From Sphingomonas aurantiaca (GTDB lineage: Bacteria; Pseudomonadota; Alphaproteobacteria; Sphingomonadales; Sphingomonadaceae), in NCBI RefSeq assembly GCF_003050705.1, contig NZ_QAOG01000001.1:851105-915104 (forward strand): a DNA stretch of 64,000 nucleotides, written 5' to 3'. Positions 45,741 to 55,308 of the stretch are shown here, piece by piece. Numbering within the stretch: position 1 is the stretch's first letter; every line of letters starts with the position of its first letter. Below the pieces are notes generated by a model. The model saw only the letters and a program-made list of their open reading frames with translations, did no database searches and had not been told where the DNA came from. The translations under genes were made by a program, and so were the position numbers.

Positions 45741-46655
45741 TTATAAATCCCATAACGGAGCGACGAATTTTCTTAAGCCCAGGAATGCAGATCGGAAGTG
45801 TTCCTCATCTGATAAATTCGAGAATCTAAGGAGGCACAAGTCGACATGGACTCGTTGCCCCTCATCCCGTGACTTAGTTAACTCCGAGAATGACGTAATG
45901 TCTCGTGAGGCATTGGAATTTACTTCAAATACCTTGAACTGTGACAAAATTTCATCAAAGAACATGTTTGAATTTACGCCGGATCTTTCGATGTATAGTG
46001 AATCGAACTCGAGGAAAATGGCAGCGCTTTTCGATTTACTGATAGTATTTACGGCGCCACGCAATGCGTATGGTTCGTAACCTTCAACGTCAATTTTCAT
46101 CAACAACGTAGAGCTGTCGAGATTACGGGAGGAGACTTCGGCATCGATAGTGGTGCACGGAACTATAATTTCCCGGACATCTCTCAAGGATTTTGGTCTG
46201 GCAGCGGTCGATTTGCCGGATGACAATTCGTTGACATAAAAGCTGAGTTCGCCTCCCGCCACGTCGCCAACCGCCTTCGGGATAAGCTCCACATTAACGT
46301 CGTCGTTGTAAAGAGCGCTACGGTTGATATGCGGGATGAGATCTGGATTTGCTTCAAAGCCAATAGTTTTAGTTTTGTCAAAAAGCGGCTTTGAAAAAAG
46401 GCACTCCGCATAGTTGACGCCGACATCCAAAAAAAGATCGGGCTTGAGCATGATATGCGCCGCATAGATCGCAGCTTGCATTTTAGTAAAATATCTAAAA
46501 CCACCGGATAGCAGCATCTTGCGTGCCCGCCATTCGCTACCATCCACACCGATCCTGCGCAGGCCACCGCATATATAAGCGAAATTAGGATCAATTATAT
46601 TGAACGTATTCTTTATACGTGAAATATTTGCGTCCGTTTCAGTATAAGCGTTCAT
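45741..46655 (-). CDS. FkbM-family methyltransferase
   Basis: Protein of 304 residues from the ATG at 46655 (AGGG upstream). The methyltransferase core has LFLDVGVNYAECLFSKPLF (motif I), IGFEANPDLIPHINRSALYN, VELIPKAVGDVAGGELSFYV, then LLMKIDVEGYEPYALRGAV, the KIDVEG signature of FkbM proteins. It probably O-methylates a sugar of the surface glycan. It is distinctly AT-rich for this genome, like its neighbour, suggesting transfer. It is divergent from the GDSL-like gene across 342 AT-rich bases. Confidence 0.83.
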   Translation of the reverse strand: MNAYTETDANISRIKNTFNIIDPNFAYICGGLRRIGVDGSEWRARKMLLSGGFRYFTKMQAAIYAAHIMLKPDLFLDVGVNYAECLFSKPLFDKTKTIGFEANPDLIPHINRSALYNDDVNVELIPKAVGDVAGGELSFYVNELSSGKSTAARPKSLRDVREIIVPCTTIDAEVSSRNLDSSTLLMKIDVEGYEPYALRGAVNTISKSKSAAIFLEFDSLYIERSGVNSNMFFDEILSQFKVFEVNSNASRDITSFSELTKSRDEGQRVHVDLCLLRFSNLSDEEHFRSAFLGLRKFVAPLWDL

Positions 46656-46997
46656 TTTTAGCCCTAGATTATGCAAAACTGATGTCGGTGAGGCTGCTGA
46701 GATCGCTCTCAATTCGATATAATATTTCTCCCAAATAGTCAGTCAGCGCAATAGGCTAATTCATCCGTACCAGGCACGCTGTGGTCCATCAGGAACACGA
46801 GTCGAACAAAGTACAGCCTAGAACGGTATGCCAAGATTAATTGTAAATAAGCTAAATAGCATAACCTACCTGAATCAATAGCTTGCGCGGAGTAGTAAGA
46901 AACCTACTATTCAATAAGCGCCATCGTGCTATCCAGCATTTGCCATGAAATTGACAGACCGCTACTGACCGCATGCCAAATGGGGCTGGGGAGCAGA
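46656..46997. other. 342-bp AT-rich divergent spacer
   Basis: No gene is visible. The sequence is the most AT-rich in the window (for example around 46835-46915) and must carry promoters for the FkbM gene to the left and the GDSL-like gene to the right. I could not fix -35/-10 boxes with confidence. Confidence 0.55.
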
Positions 46998-47840
46998 ATG
47001 TCGGCAGAATCGAAATCTGAAATGTCTGCCGGCAATGAACCGACTAGAGTGTTTGCGATTGGCAGTTGTCGCGTGCACACGCCGCTCAAGCGTGCGCTGG
47101 CCGCCGTCCCGGAGATGTCTTATATCGGCGACCCGGTATTCGGGTTCGTGCACAGTGCTGCCGACATTCACCAGATGCTGCATGTCAACGACGGTATCAT
47201 GCGTCCGCCGAAGGAGCTGTATTCACTCCTGTCGATCAGGAATGAGAAATTCCAGCCGGATGACGAAAGCAGGAAAAGACGCGTCATCAAACATGATGTC
47301 GTCGTTATTGAAATATCGTCCATCCGTATCTTGAAATATGGATCCTGCAGTCTTCAGATCAATCGGCTGAAGGAGATCGTCAAAGAACGGGCGGGCGTTA
47401 GGAATGAAGCCGTGGTGACGACGTCGCCGCGCTTTGCCGCCGTTCTGGCTTTGGCCCGATCCGTTTCGGAGGGCAGTGATCCGGTATCGGTGGCGCTCAG
47501 GGACTTTAACGACTTTGAGCAGTCTCCCGACGATTTCTACGATGCAGCGCGATCGATCTTGGATCGGTTGCCCATGCCTGTACTCCTGGTTCCCCATGTG
47601 AACCTGACTTCCACCGGGAATCCAATTCCGCAGCGGCAGATCATCAGAGATGCGCTGGAACGTATCGCAGGCGAATCGGAGAATATCCGCTTCTACGATC
47701 CCACGGCATTGGTTCGCGATGTCGGCTATGGCGCGGCGATGGCGGACTCGGCCCATTATCAAGAAGACTTTGAGTTGGCTATGGGCGAGCAACTGGCTGC
47801 CGAGATACGCGGCCTTCTCAATACACAGGACATGCGCTAA
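46998..47840 (+). CDS. GDSL/SGNH-like protein, possible sugar acyltransferase or esterase
   Basis: Protein of 280 residues from the ATG at 46998, which has GGGGAG just upstream. The opening TRVFAIGSCRVHTPLKRALA places a Ser in a G-S-C-R block, like the first block of SGNH-type proteins (GSCFA/WcbI-like). A later MPVLLVPHVNLTSTG and the closing DSAHYQEDFELAMGEQLA place a conserved Asp and His near the C-terminus, as in SGNH enzymes. It has no signal peptide, so action on a cytoplasmic intermediate is more likely than on exported polymer. The family assignment is tentative. Its stop overlaps the next start (TAATG). Confidence 0.55.
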   Translation: MSAESKSEMSAGNEPTRVFAIGSCRVHTPLKRALAAVPEMSYIGDPVFGFVHSAADIHQMLHVNDGIMRPPKELYSLLSIRNEKFQPDDESRKRRVIKHDVVVIEISSIRILKYGSCSLQINRLKEIVKERAGVRNEAVVTTSPRFAAVLALARSVSEGSDPVSVALRDFNDFEQSPDDFYDAARSILDRLPMPVLLVPHVNLTSTGNPIPQRQIIRDALERIAGESENIRFYDPTALVRDVGYGAAMADSAHYQEDFELAMGEQLAAEIRGLLNTQDMR

Positions 47841-48736
47841 TGAACGATACAGCAATCATATTCGTTATGAACTGGAAGTATATCAGGCCGTTAAAAGTGC
47901 TGTTGTACTCGCTCTACAAGCAAAATTCGCTTCAAAATATCCCGATCATCATGGTAACGGACGACAAGAGGGTCCTTCATGATCCCTTCGTTCGCGCGGT
48001 ATGCCATTCGATAGAATTCATGGGGGAGGAAGAGCTCGCGCCGTTTTCTTCGATCCGTGGCGAAAAAATTGCCGAAAAGTCGAAGGTCGCCTTTGCCCCG
48101 AAGTACACGTTTCTCAAATTTTCGATCTTCAAGGAGCGGGGATTCAAGAGGCATATCTTTATCGATGCGGACATGCTGTGCCTGAACCCTCTCGATGAGG
48201 AACTCCTGGCGGCGGATTATCACGTCAAGGCCATGAAGGAGGTGGCGTCCTCCCACTTCCCGATCAGGGCGGAGGATCGGAGTAAGTTCAATGAGGCCAA
48301 GTCCCTCGCGTCGGTGACCAGGGCATTCGAGCCTCAGGAGAATGCGCCGGGGACGGGGATAAACTCTGGCTTCGTCGTCCTTGAAAATGGCGCGATTTCC
48401 GATGACGTCTTCGATCTGGCGATCTCGGTCGCGTCGAGCGAGGCGTTTGGCGCCGAACAGCCGGCAACAAGCGAAGTGATCCGGCGGATCCCGGACTGCA
48501 AATTCCTCGAGCTCCCCATATGGTATAACGCGAGGCGGCGAGTCTTTGAAAGTCTCGGAGAGACGTTCTTCGACCAACATGCCGATCGTATCAAGCTTCT
48601 GCACTATACTCCGGGAAAGCCTTGGGTTCTTGGGGACAGGACGCCAGACTATCTCGACAAGCTATGGCTTAAGTGGGAGCAGGACTCACTCGAATGGGTC
48701 GACGAAGTTACGATCAGGGGGTCGCTGTCCGATTAA
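47840..48736 (+). CDS. GT8-like glycosyltransferase
   Basis: Protein of 298 residues. It has an N-terminal strand AIIFVMNWKYIRPLKVLLYS, the DxD motif in HIFIDADMLCLNPLDEELL (Asp-Ala-Asp near 109-111), GINSGFVVLENG, and the GT8-like closing RIKLLHYTPGKPW with a conserved His and KPW. Such GT-A retaining enzymes use UDP-sugars. It is translationally coupled to the GDSL-like gene upstream. Confidence 0.8.
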   Translation: MNDTAIIFVMNWKYIRPLKVLLYSLYKQNSLQNIPIIMVTDDKRVLHDPFVRAVCHSIEFMGEEELAPFSSIRGEKIAEKSKVAFAPKYTFLKFSIFKERGFKRHIFIDADMLCLNPLDEELLAADYHVKAMKEVASSHFPIRAEDRSKFNEAKSLASVTRAFEPQENAPGTGINSGFVVLENGAISDDVFDLAISVASSEAFGAEQPATSEVIRRIPDCKFLELPIWYNARRRVFESLGETFFDQHADRIKLLHYTPGKPWVLGDRTPDYLDKLWLKWEQDSLEWVDEVTIRGSLSD

Positions 48737-48862
48737 GAGCTATATGAGCCCGAATTTGCGATTGTAAGAAACTAGAATGGACCTGAATGTTGCTTCGGAT
48801 AACCACGTCGAGGTGGCGAGATATCTCGCGTTTCTTTTTCTTGTAAAAATTAGGGTCTAGCG

Positions 48863-51040
48863 ATGCAACACACATCGGTGGTGGAGGCCGTCTATTTGAT
48901 GCGAGTTCTGCTCGCCCGTCGCCCGTCCCAAGCGACCATCGAGCAGTTTGTATCACGAGATTCCGCCCAGAACGCGGCAGTCATACTGACATCGATCGAA
49001 TTCAGCAGATGCGTGTTGGAGCCTATGCGTGATGGCCTCCCGCTTGGCCATGAAGCGCGCGGGATCGGGTTCGATCGACCTGCTGCAATATGGTTCGCGA
49101 GCGCGTTTTCGTTTTCCGAGCAGACGAAGAAGGGGATCGATGCTGCGAGGGACTGGCGGGGATTGTTCTCCGTTGTCCTTGCCGATCTCGCGCTCATTTC
49201 GATCGTTCGTCAGGAATATGGCGCGAGTTCACGCGCCGACGCGTTCTTCAAGGCAATCGAAACATTGTCGTCGAACGTCGTCGCGGCCGATCCTCCCGCG
49301 GCGGTCGACGCCGCGCCCGTGACGGAAAAGGGCGCCACGACCAAGGCAGCCGCAATTCCGGCGGCCTCCGTCGTGCCGGCAGCGGTGGTGGAGGTGCAGC
49401 CCGCTACTGCCAGCGCGGATCCGGCCAAGGATGAGCCGGCGAATGCCAGCTGGCTTATCAATGGGCGTCTGACCTCCTGGACCGGATCGTTTACGAAGCG
49501 GATCGAGAAAGGCCGCTCGCCGATAACGAACGGCTGGGCAGCGCTGGTGAAGCCGGCTGGATCGGCAGCGATCATATCGCTGACGAGCATCGTCACGAGA
49601 GACCCCGGCAAGGGCGAGCTGGGCGACCTGCGCTATGCCATCTCCTGCGCGACCACGGACCTTCCGAGATTCGTGCGCATCGAGGCGGAGATCGACCCGG
49701 GTCGCATCAAGCCACTGGATGCGTGCCTTCAATTCTACGCCCGCGGCGATTCAAAGACGGTAGGGACCTATCTGAAGGTCAATCGCATCTTCGTTCTGGC
49801 GCGCGTCGAGAACCAGGGAAAGACCGAGGATGTCGATTTCGGCGAGATAGCCAAGAACGTCCATGTCGACGCGGTCGGGCGCAATTACAAATTCGATCTA
49901 CGCCCGAAGGTCCTCGATGCGATGAACGCGGGGACCGTCAAGCATATCTGCGTCGTCTTCGAGATTGCGGCACAAGAGTTCGACTTCAGCCTTTCGGATG
50001 TCTTTCTGGGGTCGAACCCCGATCGGCTGCTCACGGAGCCGAGCCGGAACGGTGCGTTCGAAGACCCGAATATCGAAGCCCAGACGTCGCTGCTGAAGGG
50101 GCTGGGGGACTGGCAGAAGCTGGGGCCGCCCGCGCCACGACCGCATTCCGGCGCGCAGGGGAGGAAATGGCAGTGGATCGATCGTGTCGGATCGGTCGAT
50201 ATCGTCGTGCCGGTCTACAATGCGATCGAAGAGGTCGAGAACTGCATCCAGTCCATAGTCCGCGCGACACACGTCCCCTATACCTTGACCCTGGTAAATG
50301 ATGGCTCGAGTCGAGAAACATCACGGCGTCTCGATAATATCGCCAGCAAGCATCCCTGGATCAGGGTCATCGATAACGGCAGCAACATCGGCTATACGCG
50401 TGCGGCGAATGTCGGTCTGGCTGCCTCCACCGCGGAGTATATCGTCCTCCTGAACAGCGACACGATCGTCGGGGAGGATTGGCTTTCCGAAATGCTGTCG
50501 TGCATCGTCAATCACCCCAAGGCCGCTGGCGTCGGGGCGCTATCGAACGCGGCGTCTTGGCAGTCGGTGCCTTCGCTGAACGATGCAAAGGGAAAGTGGC
50601 GCGTCAATGCCTTGCCTGCCGGATGGACGGTCGATGATTATGCAAGGCTGGTCAGCGACCTGAGCAACAGAGCCTATCCCGCCGTACCGCTGTTGAACGG
50701 TTTCTGTACGCTATTCCGGCGCTCCGCATTGGTGGCCGTCGGGTTCCTCGACGAGGAAGGATTCCCGGTCGGCTATGGCGAGGAGAACGACCTCTGTGTG
50801 CGTCTCACCAAGGCGGGCTACGTTCTGCATGTCTGCGACAGTGCGTATGTCTATCATGTGAAATCGGCCAGTTTTGGCAGTGCGAAGCGCGCCGAGCTCG
50901 TCAGGGCCGGTACGGCGAAATGCGCCGAGAAGCATCCCGAAGTGGATTGGAAAAGCCTGCAGCGGGTGCTTGGCGAGAGCATTCCCCTCATAGAATTGAG
51001 AGCCGCCTTGTCCGAGCATATCAGCAAGCGGGAGTCGTGA
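48863..51040 (+). CDS. GT2 glycosyltransferase with long N-terminal accessory region
   Basis: Protein of 725 residues. Residues 1-140 are helical and unassigned; about 140-215 is an Ala/Val/Pro-rich linker; about 216-420 is strand-rich, perhaps a carbohydrate-binding or jelly-roll-like module; residues 445-690 are a GT2 domain (VDIVVPVYNAIEEVENCIQS, LVNDGSS, VLLNSDTIVGEDW, LLNGFCTLFRR, GYGEENDLCVRLTKAGY). The GT2 part is related to that of the 1005-residue fusion at 4614-7631 (same NSDT, GFC-x5-R and GYGEEND blocks), linking the two loci. Confidence 0.8.
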   Translation: MQHTSVVEAVYLMRVLLARRPSQATIEQFVSRDSAQNAAVILTSIEFSRCVLEPMRDGLPLGHEARGIGFDRPAAIWFASAFSFSEQTKKGIDAARDWRGLFSVVLADLALISIVRQEYGASSRADAFFKAIETLSSNVVAADPPAAVDAAPVTEKGATTKAAAIPAASVVPAAVVEVQPATASADPAKDEPANASWLINGRLTSWTGSFTKRIEKGRSPITNGWAALVKPAGSAAIISLTSIVTRDPGKGELGDLRYAISCATTDLPRFVRIEAEIDPGRIKPLDACLQFYARGDSKTVGTYLKVNRIFVLARVENQGKTEDVDFGEIAKNVHVDAVGRNYKFDLRPKVLDAMNAGTVKHICVVFEIAAQEFDFSLSDVFLGSNPDRLLTEPSRNGAFEDPNIEAQTSLLKGLGDWQKLGPPAPRPHSGAQGRKWQWIDRVGSVDIVVPVYNAIEEVENCIQSIVRATHVPYTLTLVNDGSSRETSRRLDNIASKHPWIRVIDNGSNIGYTRAANVGLAASTAEYIVLLNSDTIVGEDWLSEMLSCIVNHPKAAGVGALSNAASWQSVPSLNDAKGKWRVNALPAGWTVDDYARLVSDLSNRAYPAVPLLNGFCTLFRRSALVAVGFLDEEGFPVGYGEENDLCVRLTKAGYVLHVCDSAYVYHVKSASFGSAKRAELVRAGTAKCAEKHPEVDWKSLQRVLGESIPLIELRAALSEHISKRES

Positions 51041-51042
51041 CC

Positions 51043-52119
51043 GTGTTTCCAAAAATCCTCTTCGTCCTTCCGAGCAAGGGCGGCGGCGGTGGGCCTAACA
51101 GCGTCTTCCAGGAAGCGTGCGGGCTTCACGACCTCGGCTGCTCGGTATCAATCGCGATCAACGGAAAAAACGTCGACCTGTTTCGTCAAAACTATCCCGA
51201 AGCCGAGCGCTATCCGCGGCTGACCATCGTCGGTTATCCGGATCGGATCGGCCTGGCCGACATAGCGTCGGGATACGACGTGATCTGCGCTACGACCAAC
51301 GACTCGGTCTATGATGCCAAGGGCGTCAAGGACGTTCTCGGCGACTCGATTAAATACGCTTATTATGTTCAGGACTATGAGCCCCTGTTCTACGCCTATG
51401 GCTCGGAACAATGGAAACGCTGCTTCGACTCGTACGAATTGATCCCCGGCTGCCAGATGTTCGCGAAGACGGACTGGATATGCCAGGCCGTCTATGAAAA
51501 TCATGGCATCCGACCGGCGCGCGTCCAGGCGAGCATCGATCATGACGTGTATAACTACAAGCATGAGGACCAGGCTCTAAAGCCGACGTTGGCGGCCATG
51601 GTTCGACCCCAGACGCCGCGACGTGCGGCCCAGCGGACCATTCGGGTCCTGCAGGAATTATCCACTCTATTCTCGACCCAGATCGATGGATATATATTCG
51701 GGGCGACCGATGAGATGCTTGCCAAGGCAGGACTGGCCACTCCAGCCTCCTTCACCAATCTGGGCCTGCTGAAGAGAAGCGGGGTTGCAGACGTGCTTCG
51801 CAAATCGACGCTCTTCCTCGATCTCTCGGATTATCAGGCCTTCGGACGTACGGCGCTTGAGGCGATGGCGAGCGGGTGCGTCCCGATCGTACCCAAGCTC
51901 GGTGGTACGGACGAATTCGCCATCCACGGCAAGAACGCGTTCGTCGTGGATACGCGCGACGAGACGGACATACTGGACGCGGCATGGACGTTTTTAGAGA
52001 TGAGCGACGCTGATCGGACGACGATGAAGATGGAGGCGTTGTCGACGGCGCAGCGCTATTCGGTGCTGGGGGCAGCCATCAGCGAGCTTCAGCTGTTTCG
52101 GAGCCTCGCGCAACGATAG
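51043..52119 (+). CDS. GT4-like glycosyltransferase (WsaF-type rhamnosyltransferase-like)
   Basis: Protein of 358 residues from the GTG at 51043, eight bases after GGAG; a GTG at 51037 overlapping the previous stop is possible but too close to GGAG. The N-terminal domain has LFVLPSKGGGGGPNSVFQEA, and YAYYVQDYEPLFYAYGS followed by ELIPGCQMFAKTDWI resembles WsaF of S-layer/rhamnan synthesis. The C-terminal domain has IDGYIFGAT, FLDLSDYQAFGRTALEAMAS and VPKLGGTDEFAIHGKNAFVV. It is probably a rhamnosyl- or related transferase (inference). It is the last gene of the island. Confidence 0.78.
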   Translation: MFPKILFVLPSKGGGGGPNSVFQEACGLHDLGCSVSIAINGKNVDLFRQNYPEAERYPRLTIVGYPDRIGLADIASGYDVICATTNDSVYDAKGVKDVLGDSIKYAYYVQDYEPLFYAYGSEQWKRCFDSYELIPGCQMFAKTDWICQAVYENHGIRPARVQASIDHDVYNYKHEDQALKPTLAAMVRPQTPRRAAQRTIRVLQELSTLFSTQIDGYIFGATDEMLAKAGLATPASFTNLGLLKRSGVADVLRKSTLFLDLSDYQAFGRTALEAMASGCVPIVPKLGGTDEFAIHGKNAFVVDTRDETDILDAAWTFLEMSDADRTTMKMEALSTAQRYSVLGAAISELQLFRSLAQR

Positions 52120-52459
52120 GGTCAAGCGGTCTTCGATCGATCGGTACCAAAGCCAAATTGCGGCCTTGAGCGCAAATTGAGACTCTTGGGAGAGGGTGGC
52201 GCGCCGCCTGGATCCGGCCCATCGACGACCGCCGACTAGATAGTCTGAGAGGCAGGGCGGGGCTTAAGGCTGAGGCGGCGATCGCACTCACGTCCGACCC
52301 CATATCGGGCGTTCGCGGGGATCCAGTCGGGTAACGCTGCTCGGCCGGTCACGCGTTTCTGTTTGATCGGCTCGGCATAGCGCGAGCCCTGCGGCGCCCC
52401 TCGCGAAAGACGCTTTGATAGGATGACGCGGCGCGTCCTATGTTCTACCGATCGCGGTA
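52120..52459. other. 340-bp region between the island and ruvA
   Basis: No gene, strong palindrome or recombinase gene is visible. The right copy of the 23-bp duplication starts at 52447, so this stretch is the right margin of the presumed insertion. The ruvA promoter would have to lie here or upstream, because ruvA is now separated from ruvC. Confidence 0.6.
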
Positions 52460-52469
52460 ATGATCGTGC
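52447..52469 (+). repeat. 23-bp ruvA start region (right, functional copy)
   Basis: It matches 44660-44682 with a single difference (T at 52458 against C at 44671). It includes the ruvA ATG at 52460. Confidence 0.75.
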
Positions 52470-53059
52470 ATCTCAAAGGACGGCTGGACTCGACCGGCAT
52501 CGACCATGCCGTGATCGACGTCGGCGGCGTCGGGTATCTCGTTGGCGCGTCGGCGCGCACATTGTCGGCGCTCGGGCCGATCGGCGAGGCGTGCACGGTG
52601 TTCACCGAACTGCTCGTCGGCGAGGATTTCCAGCGACTGGTGGGCTTTTCGAGCGCGGACGAGCGCGACTGGTTCCGGTTGCTGACGGCGGTGCAGGGGG
52701 TGGGCGCGCGCGTCGCTCTGGCGATCCTGTCCGCGCTTGAGCCCGTCGACCTGAGCCGCGCGATCGCGAGCGGCGACAAGGCGATGGTCGCGCGGGCGAA
52801 CGGTGTCGGGCCCAAGCTCGCCCAGCGCATCGTCATGGAACTGAAGGACAAGGTCGGCGGCATCGCGCTCGGCGTCGGGCCGGCGGTGGTCAACGCGGCG
52901 CCCGGCGCGTCTGCGGATGCGGTGTCGGCGTTGCTCAACCTCGGGTTTCGGCCGAACGAGGCGAGCGTGGCGGTGGCGGCGGCGGACGAGGAACTGGGAC
53001 CGGCCGCCTCGCTCGACGCGCTCGTTCGGCTGGCGCTGCGCAAGGCATCGAAGTCTTAG
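52460..53059 (+). CDS. ruvA: Holliday junction DNA helicase subunit RuvA
   Basis: Protein of 199 residues. It starts [20 protein letters not shown] with [11 protein letters not shown] (OB-fold domain I), [20 protein letters not shown] and [20 protein letters not shown] (paired helix-hairpin-helix motifs), and the small C-terminal domain [20 protein letters not shown] segment that contacts RuvB. It binds Holliday junctions and loads RuvB. It is separated from ruvC by the island and from ruvB by a reverse-strand gene. Confidence 0.95.
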   Translation: MIVHLKGRLDSTGIDHAVIDVGGVGYLVGASARTLSALGPIGEACTVFTELLVGEDFQRLVGFSSADERDWFRLLTAVQGVGARVALAILSALEPVDLSRAIASGDKAMVARANGVGPKLAQRIVMELKDKVGGIALGVGPAVVNAAPGASADAVSALLNLGFRPNEASVAVAAADEELGPAASLDALVRLALRKASKS

Positions 53060-53097
53060 GCGCAGGGCCGACCACGCGCTCACTTCCAGGTCGGTCC

Positions 53098-54006
53098 CTA
53101 TAGCGGGGTGAGCGGGGGCGATCCGGCGAAATGCGCGTCGAGATTGGCGACGACCAGCGCGGCCATGTCGGCGCGGGCGACGACCGTGCCGCTGCCCTGG
53201 TGCGGCGACAGCACGACCTGCTCCATCGCTACCAGCGCATCGGGCACGACCGGTTCGTCGGCAAACACGTCGAGCCCTGCACCCGCGATCGCCCCCGACC
53301 GCAGCGCCGCGACCAGCGCGGGCTCGTCGACCAGGCTGCCGCGCGCGATGTTCACCAGGATGCTGTCGGGCCCGAGCGCGGCGAGAACGGCGGCATCGAC
53401 GATATGCCGCGTCGCCGCGCCGCCGGGGGCCGCGAGGATCAGCACGTCGCACGCGGCGGCGAGCGACGCGATATCGGCATGGAACACGCCCTCGACATCG
53501 GTCTTCGCGGTGCGCGCGGTGTAGTGGAGTTCGCGCGCGAACGGCCGGGCGCGGGCAGCGATCGCCTTGCCGATCTGGCCGAGTCCATAGATGCCGATCC
53601 GGCGACCGCTCGCGCGCCGCGCCAACGGCACCTGCCAGCCGCCTTGGCGCACCGCCCGGTCGTTCGCGACGATCCGCCGCTGCACCGCCAGCATCAGCCC
53701 GATCGCGAGGTCCGCGACGTCGTCGGTCAGCACGTCGGGCGTGGTCGTCACCACGACGCCGCGCGCGCGCGTTGCGGCGAGGTCGATCCCGTCATGGCCG
53801 ACGCCGTGGATCGCGACGATCTCCAGCGCGGGCAGGCGATCGAGCAGCGGCGCATCCACCACGCTCGTCCCGCCGCCGACGATCGCCCGCGTCGTTACGG
53901 GCGGATCCGCCCGGTGCAGCGTGAAGCGCGCGGCCAGCGCCGCCTCCAGCGCGGACGAGACTCCCGACAGCAGATATAAATCGGGGCGTGTGCGATTGTC
54001 GGTCAT
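53098..54006 (-). CDS. D-isomer specific 2-hydroxyacid dehydrogenase
   Basis: Protein of 302 residues. The N-terminal domain has [20 protein letters not shown]; the NAD(P)-binding motif is [16 protein letters not shown] near 138-153, followed by YTARTAK, a loop more typical of NADP users than an acidic NAD loop. Catalytic residues are Arg in [15 protein letters not shown], Glu in FADEPVVPD and His in [10 protein letters not shown]. It reduces 2-keto acids such as glyoxylate or hydroxypyruvate. It is encoded on the opposite strand between ruvA and ruvB. Confidence 0.87.
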   Translation of the reverse strand: MTDNRTRPDLYLLSGVSSALEAALAARFTLHRADPPVTTRAIVGGGTSVVDAPLLDRLPALEIVAIHGVGHDGIDLAATRARGVVVTTTPDVLTDDVADLAIGLMLAVQRRIVANDRAVRQGGWQVPLARRASGRRIGIYGLGQIGKAIAARARPFARELHYTARTAKTDVEGVFHADIASLAAACDVLILAAPGGAATRHIVDAAVLAALGPDSILVNIARGSLVDEPALVAALRSGAIAGAGLDVFADEPVVPDALVAMEQVVLSPHQGSGTVVARADMAALVVANLDAHFAGSPPLTPL

Positions 54007-54060
54007 CGCACCGCCATAGCCGCCTTGCCCCCTTCACCGCGAGCGCGCTATCGCGAGCGG

Positions 54061-55086
54061 GTGACCGATACAGACCGCATCCTTAACGCCGAAAAGCGTC
54101 CCGAAGACGTCGACGCGGCGCTGCGCCCGAAGAACCTTGATGAATTCGTCGGGCAGAAGGCGGCGCGGGAAAATCTGCGCATCTTCATCCAGGCGGCCAA
54201 ATCGCGCGGCGATGCGCTGGATCACGTGCTGTTCTTCGGGCCGCCGGGGCTCGGCAAGACGACGCTCGCGCAGATCGTCGCGCGCGAGATGGGTGTGGGA
54301 TTCCGCGCCACCTCGGGGCCGGTGATCGCCAAGTCGGGCGATCTCGCCGCGCTGCTGACCAATCTCGAGGATGGCGACGTGCTGTTCATCGACGAGATCC
54401 ACCGGTTGCAGCCCGCGGTCGAGGAAGTGCTCTACCCGGCGATGGAGGACCGCGCGCTCGACCTGATGATCGGCGAGGGGCCCAGCGCGCGCTCGGTACG
54501 GATCGACCTGCCGCGGTTCACGCTGATCGGCGCGACGACGCGGCAGGGGCTGCTGACGACGCCGTTGCGCGATCGCTTCGGCATCCCGGTGCGGCTGCAA
54601 TTCTATACCGTCGAGGAACTGGAGCGGGTCGTCTCGCGCGCCGCCGGGCTGTTGGGGCTCGGCATCGCCAAGGACGGCGCGATGGAGGTCGCGCGCCGTT
54701 CGCGCGGGACGCCGCGGATCGCCGGGCGGTTGCTGCGGCGCGTGCGCGATTTCGCCAATGTCGCGGGGCACGAGACGGTCGATGCGCGCGCGGCCGACGC
54801 GGCGCTCAACCGGCTCGAGGTCGATTCGCTCGGGCTCGATGCGATGGATCGGCGCTATCTGATGATGATCGCGGACATTTATCGCGGCGGCCCGGTCGGC
54901 GTCGAGACGCTGGCGGCGGGTCTTAGCGAACCGCGCGACACGATCGAGGAGGTGATCGAGCCGTATCTGATCCAGCTCGGCCTGATCGCGCGCACCGCGC
55001 GCGGCCGGTTCCTGAACGCGGGCGGGTGGAAGCATCTCGGCCTGAACCCGCCGGCCGGAAGCCAGGACGGCCTGTTCGACGCGTAG
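54061..55086 (+). CDS. ruvB: Holliday junction branch-migration ATPase RuvB
   Basis: Protein of 341 residues from the GTG at 54061, giving the normal opening (M/V)[17 protein letters not shown]; a TTG at 54025 would add 12 unsupported residues. Walker A is GPPGLGKTT at 60-68, Walker B is FIDEIHR at 109-115, and the sensor region is [19 protein letters not shown]; the C-terminal winged helix ends with [19 protein letters not shown]. It drives branch migration with RuvA. A palindromic repeat follows its stop. Confidence 0.96.
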   Translation: MTDTDRILNAEKRPEDVDAALRPKNLDEFVGQKAARENLRIFIQAAKSRGDALDHVLFFGPPGLGKTTLAQIVAREMGVGFRATSGPVIAKSGDLAALLTNLEDGDVLFIDEIHRLQPAVEEVLYPAMEDRALDLMIGEGPSARSVRIDLPRFTLIGATTRQGLLTTPLRDRFGIPVRLQFYTVEELERVVSRAAGLLGLGIAKDGAMEVARRSRGTPRIAGRLLRRVRDFANVAGHETVDARAADAALNRLEVDSLGLDAMDRRYLMMIADIYRGGPVGVETLAAGLSEPRDTIEEVIEPYLIQLGLIARTARGRFLNAGGWKHLGLNPPAGSQDGLFDA

Positions 55087-55110
55087 CCAGCGCTGCCCCA
55101 CCCCCAATGT

Positions 55111-55163
55111 GTCCCCGCGAAGGCGGGGACCCAGACTGGGCTCCCGCCTTCGCGGGAGAACAA
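55111..55163. repeat. palindromic repeat after ruvB (CCCCGCGAAGGCGGGG family)
   Basis: GTCCCCGCGAAGGCGGGGAC, then CCAGACTGGG, then CTCCCGCCTTCGCGGGAG. It is near-identical to the repeat at 32055-32108. It may act as the ruvB terminator. Confidence 0.7.
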
Positions 55164-55308
55164 GGGGGCAGGGGGAGCGGTGCAGGATACCGAGCTGCAC
55201 TGCACCACGCCTCGTTGTAAGAAAACGCATCATCGGATCGCTCGCGCTTGTGCCAGGCATCGCTTTTGTTGCGTGGCACCCAAGCCGTTCATCTGGTAGC
55301 CAACGCGA

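Noticed and set aside
52120..52459. tRNA or integrase remnant at the right margin of the island
   Set aside because: I found no cloverleaf, T-loop consensus or recombinase fragment here or at 42750-43342.
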